From Rhodoferax sp. (GTDB lineage: Bacteria; Pseudomonadota; Gammaproteobacteria; Burkholderiales; Burkholderiaceae_C), in assembly GCA_029866205.1 (NCBI GenBank), contig JARWZT010000005.1, positions 1 through 59,877 of the forward strand: a stretch of 59,877 nucleotides of DNA. Reading direction: 5' to 3'. Numbering within the stretch: the first letter of the stretch is position 1; each line of letters begins with the position of its first letter. The position numbers and the translations under genes were made by a program. Below are positions 59,277 to 59,877 of the stretch, one piece after another. The notes below the pieces were generated by a model, which ran no database searches, was not told where the DNA came from, and saw only the letters and a program-made list of their open reading frames with translations.

Positions 59277-59877
59277 TTATTCTCCTTTGCCGTCAGCTGT
59301 TGCAGCTGGCGCGGCGACTGTGCGAACGCGCTTAACGGCGGGTTTAGGGGCTTCGAAGCCTCCGGCCTCGACAGGCTTGTCGCTACCGTCGGCAGGCGCC
59401 GAACCGGCTCCCATCGGACGACGCGCACCGCGGGGAGCGGGACGATCCACGCCAGGGCGCGCACCACCACGGTCATCGCGGCGGGGGCCACGGGGACGGC
59501 GCTCTTCTTCAGCACGGGGCTCATTAGCGGCCGGCAGGTCATTACGACCCAGCGTGTCACCTTTGTAGACCCAGACCTTGACACCAATAATGCCGTAGGT
59601 TGTCTTGGCTTCGGAAGTGCCGTAGTCGATGTCAGCGCGAAGAGTGTGCAAAGGCACGCGGCCTTCACGGTACCACTCGGTACGTGCGATCTCGATACCA
59701 TTCAAGCGACCAGCCGACATAATCTTGATGCCCAGGGCACCCAGACGCATGGCGTTTTGCATGGCGCGCTTCATGGCGCGGCGGAACATGATGCGTTTTT
59801 CGAGCTGCTGAGTGATGGAGTCAGCGATCAGCTTGGCATCGATTTCAGGCTTGCGCACTTCTTCGATGTTCACTGCC
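59277..59877 (-). CDS. rpsC: 30S ribosomal protein S3, C-terminal part (cut by window edge)
   Basis: The reading frame is open at the right edge, so roughly the first 80 residues lie outside the window. What is seen starts [20 protein letters not shown] and includes [20 protein letters not shown] and [12 protein letters not shown]. After the conserved core there is a tail of about 65 residues rich in Arg, Pro, Gly and Ala ([17 protein letters not shown], then [14 protein letters not shown]), longer than in E. coli. The tail is a betaproteobacterial feature of unknown role. Confidence 0.97.
   Translation of the reverse strand, partial: AVNIEEVRKPEIDAKLIADSITQQLEKRIMFRRAMKRAMQNAMRLGALGIKIMSAGRLNGIEIARTEWYREGRVPLHTLRADIDYGTSEAKTTYGIIGVKVWVYKGDTLGRNDLPAANEPRAEEERRPRGPRRDDRGGARPGVDRPAPRGARRPMGAGSAPADGSDKPVEAGGFEAPKPAVKRVRTVAAPAATADGKGE

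Overview
The window comes from a GC-rich betaproteobacterium of the order Burkholderiales, most likely family Comamonadaceae (Rhodoferax/Polaromonas-like). I infer this from the protein sequences and from linkages such as recG-oxyR-ubiA, tsaB-rimI-udg, ptsI-ptsH-EIIA and a Tyr-Gly-Thr tRNA cluster ahead of tuf. Placement below order level is inference. Most of the window is core chromosome, with one clear accessory patch at about 27.2-30.3 kb.

Layout. 1-0.8 kb: start of tuf preceded by tRNA-Tyr, tRNA-Gly and tRNA-Thr (minus). 0.9-7.7 kb: an extended tryptophan cluster read leftward, trpE-trpG-ltaE-lysE-type exporter-trpD-trpC-ung, preceded by a candidate Trp-rich leader peptide. 7.7-10.1 kb: tgt and queA (queuosine). 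10.2-14.2 kb: recG, oxyR, ubiA. 14.2-15.0 kb: an SDR oxidoreductase. 15.1-18.2 kb: argS, a SPOR-domain protein and a DsbA-like protein. 18.3-22.6 kb: lptA-lptB-rpoN and an RlmL-type methyltransferase. 22.6-23.9 kb: an orphan PIN-domain gene, a 280-bp near-palindromic repeat and ssb. 24.0-27.2 kb: uvrA.

27.2-30.3 kb is the accessory patch. It holds a three-gene operon (PLD-like protein, small CPCC protein, two-TM CxxC-x11-CxxC membrane protein), a ParD-like/ParE toxin-antitoxin pair, an unknown 92-aa gene and the wreck of a relBE operon. The three-gene operon is the best candidate here for an undescribed, possibly anti-phage, system.

30.3-35.2 kb: family-4 uracil-DNA glycosylase, rimI, tsaB and an EamA transporter (leftward), then dacB and a SemiSWEET gene (rightward). 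35.3-38.2 kb: a secreted lipase-like lipoprotein, a UPF0149/SEC-C protein and tRNA-Arg(CCG). 38.3-40.4 kb: a membrane-anchored cytochrome c, a conserved hypothetical and a YheT-type hydrolase. 40.5-47.6 kb: the complete F-type ATP synthase operon atpIBEFHAGDC (leftward), with a consensus -10 upstream and a terminator downstream. 47.8-49.9 kb: ybeD-like gene, lipB, lipA (lipoate synthesis and transfer). 49.9-52.6 kb: a hypothetical, an aldo-keto reductase and a second EamA transporter. 52.6-55.1 kb: ptsI, ptsH and a mannose-type EIIA without a sugar permease. 55.1-58.3 kb: an MFS transporter, a small lipoprotein, a GNAT acetyltransferase and a peroxiredoxin. 58.3-59.9 kb: the end of the S10 ribosomal operon (rpsC-rplP-rpmC-rpsQ), closed by a terminator.

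Start sites were moved inward from the longest open frame wherever a better ribosome-binding site, a family-conserved N-terminus or an overlap with the upstream stop supported it.
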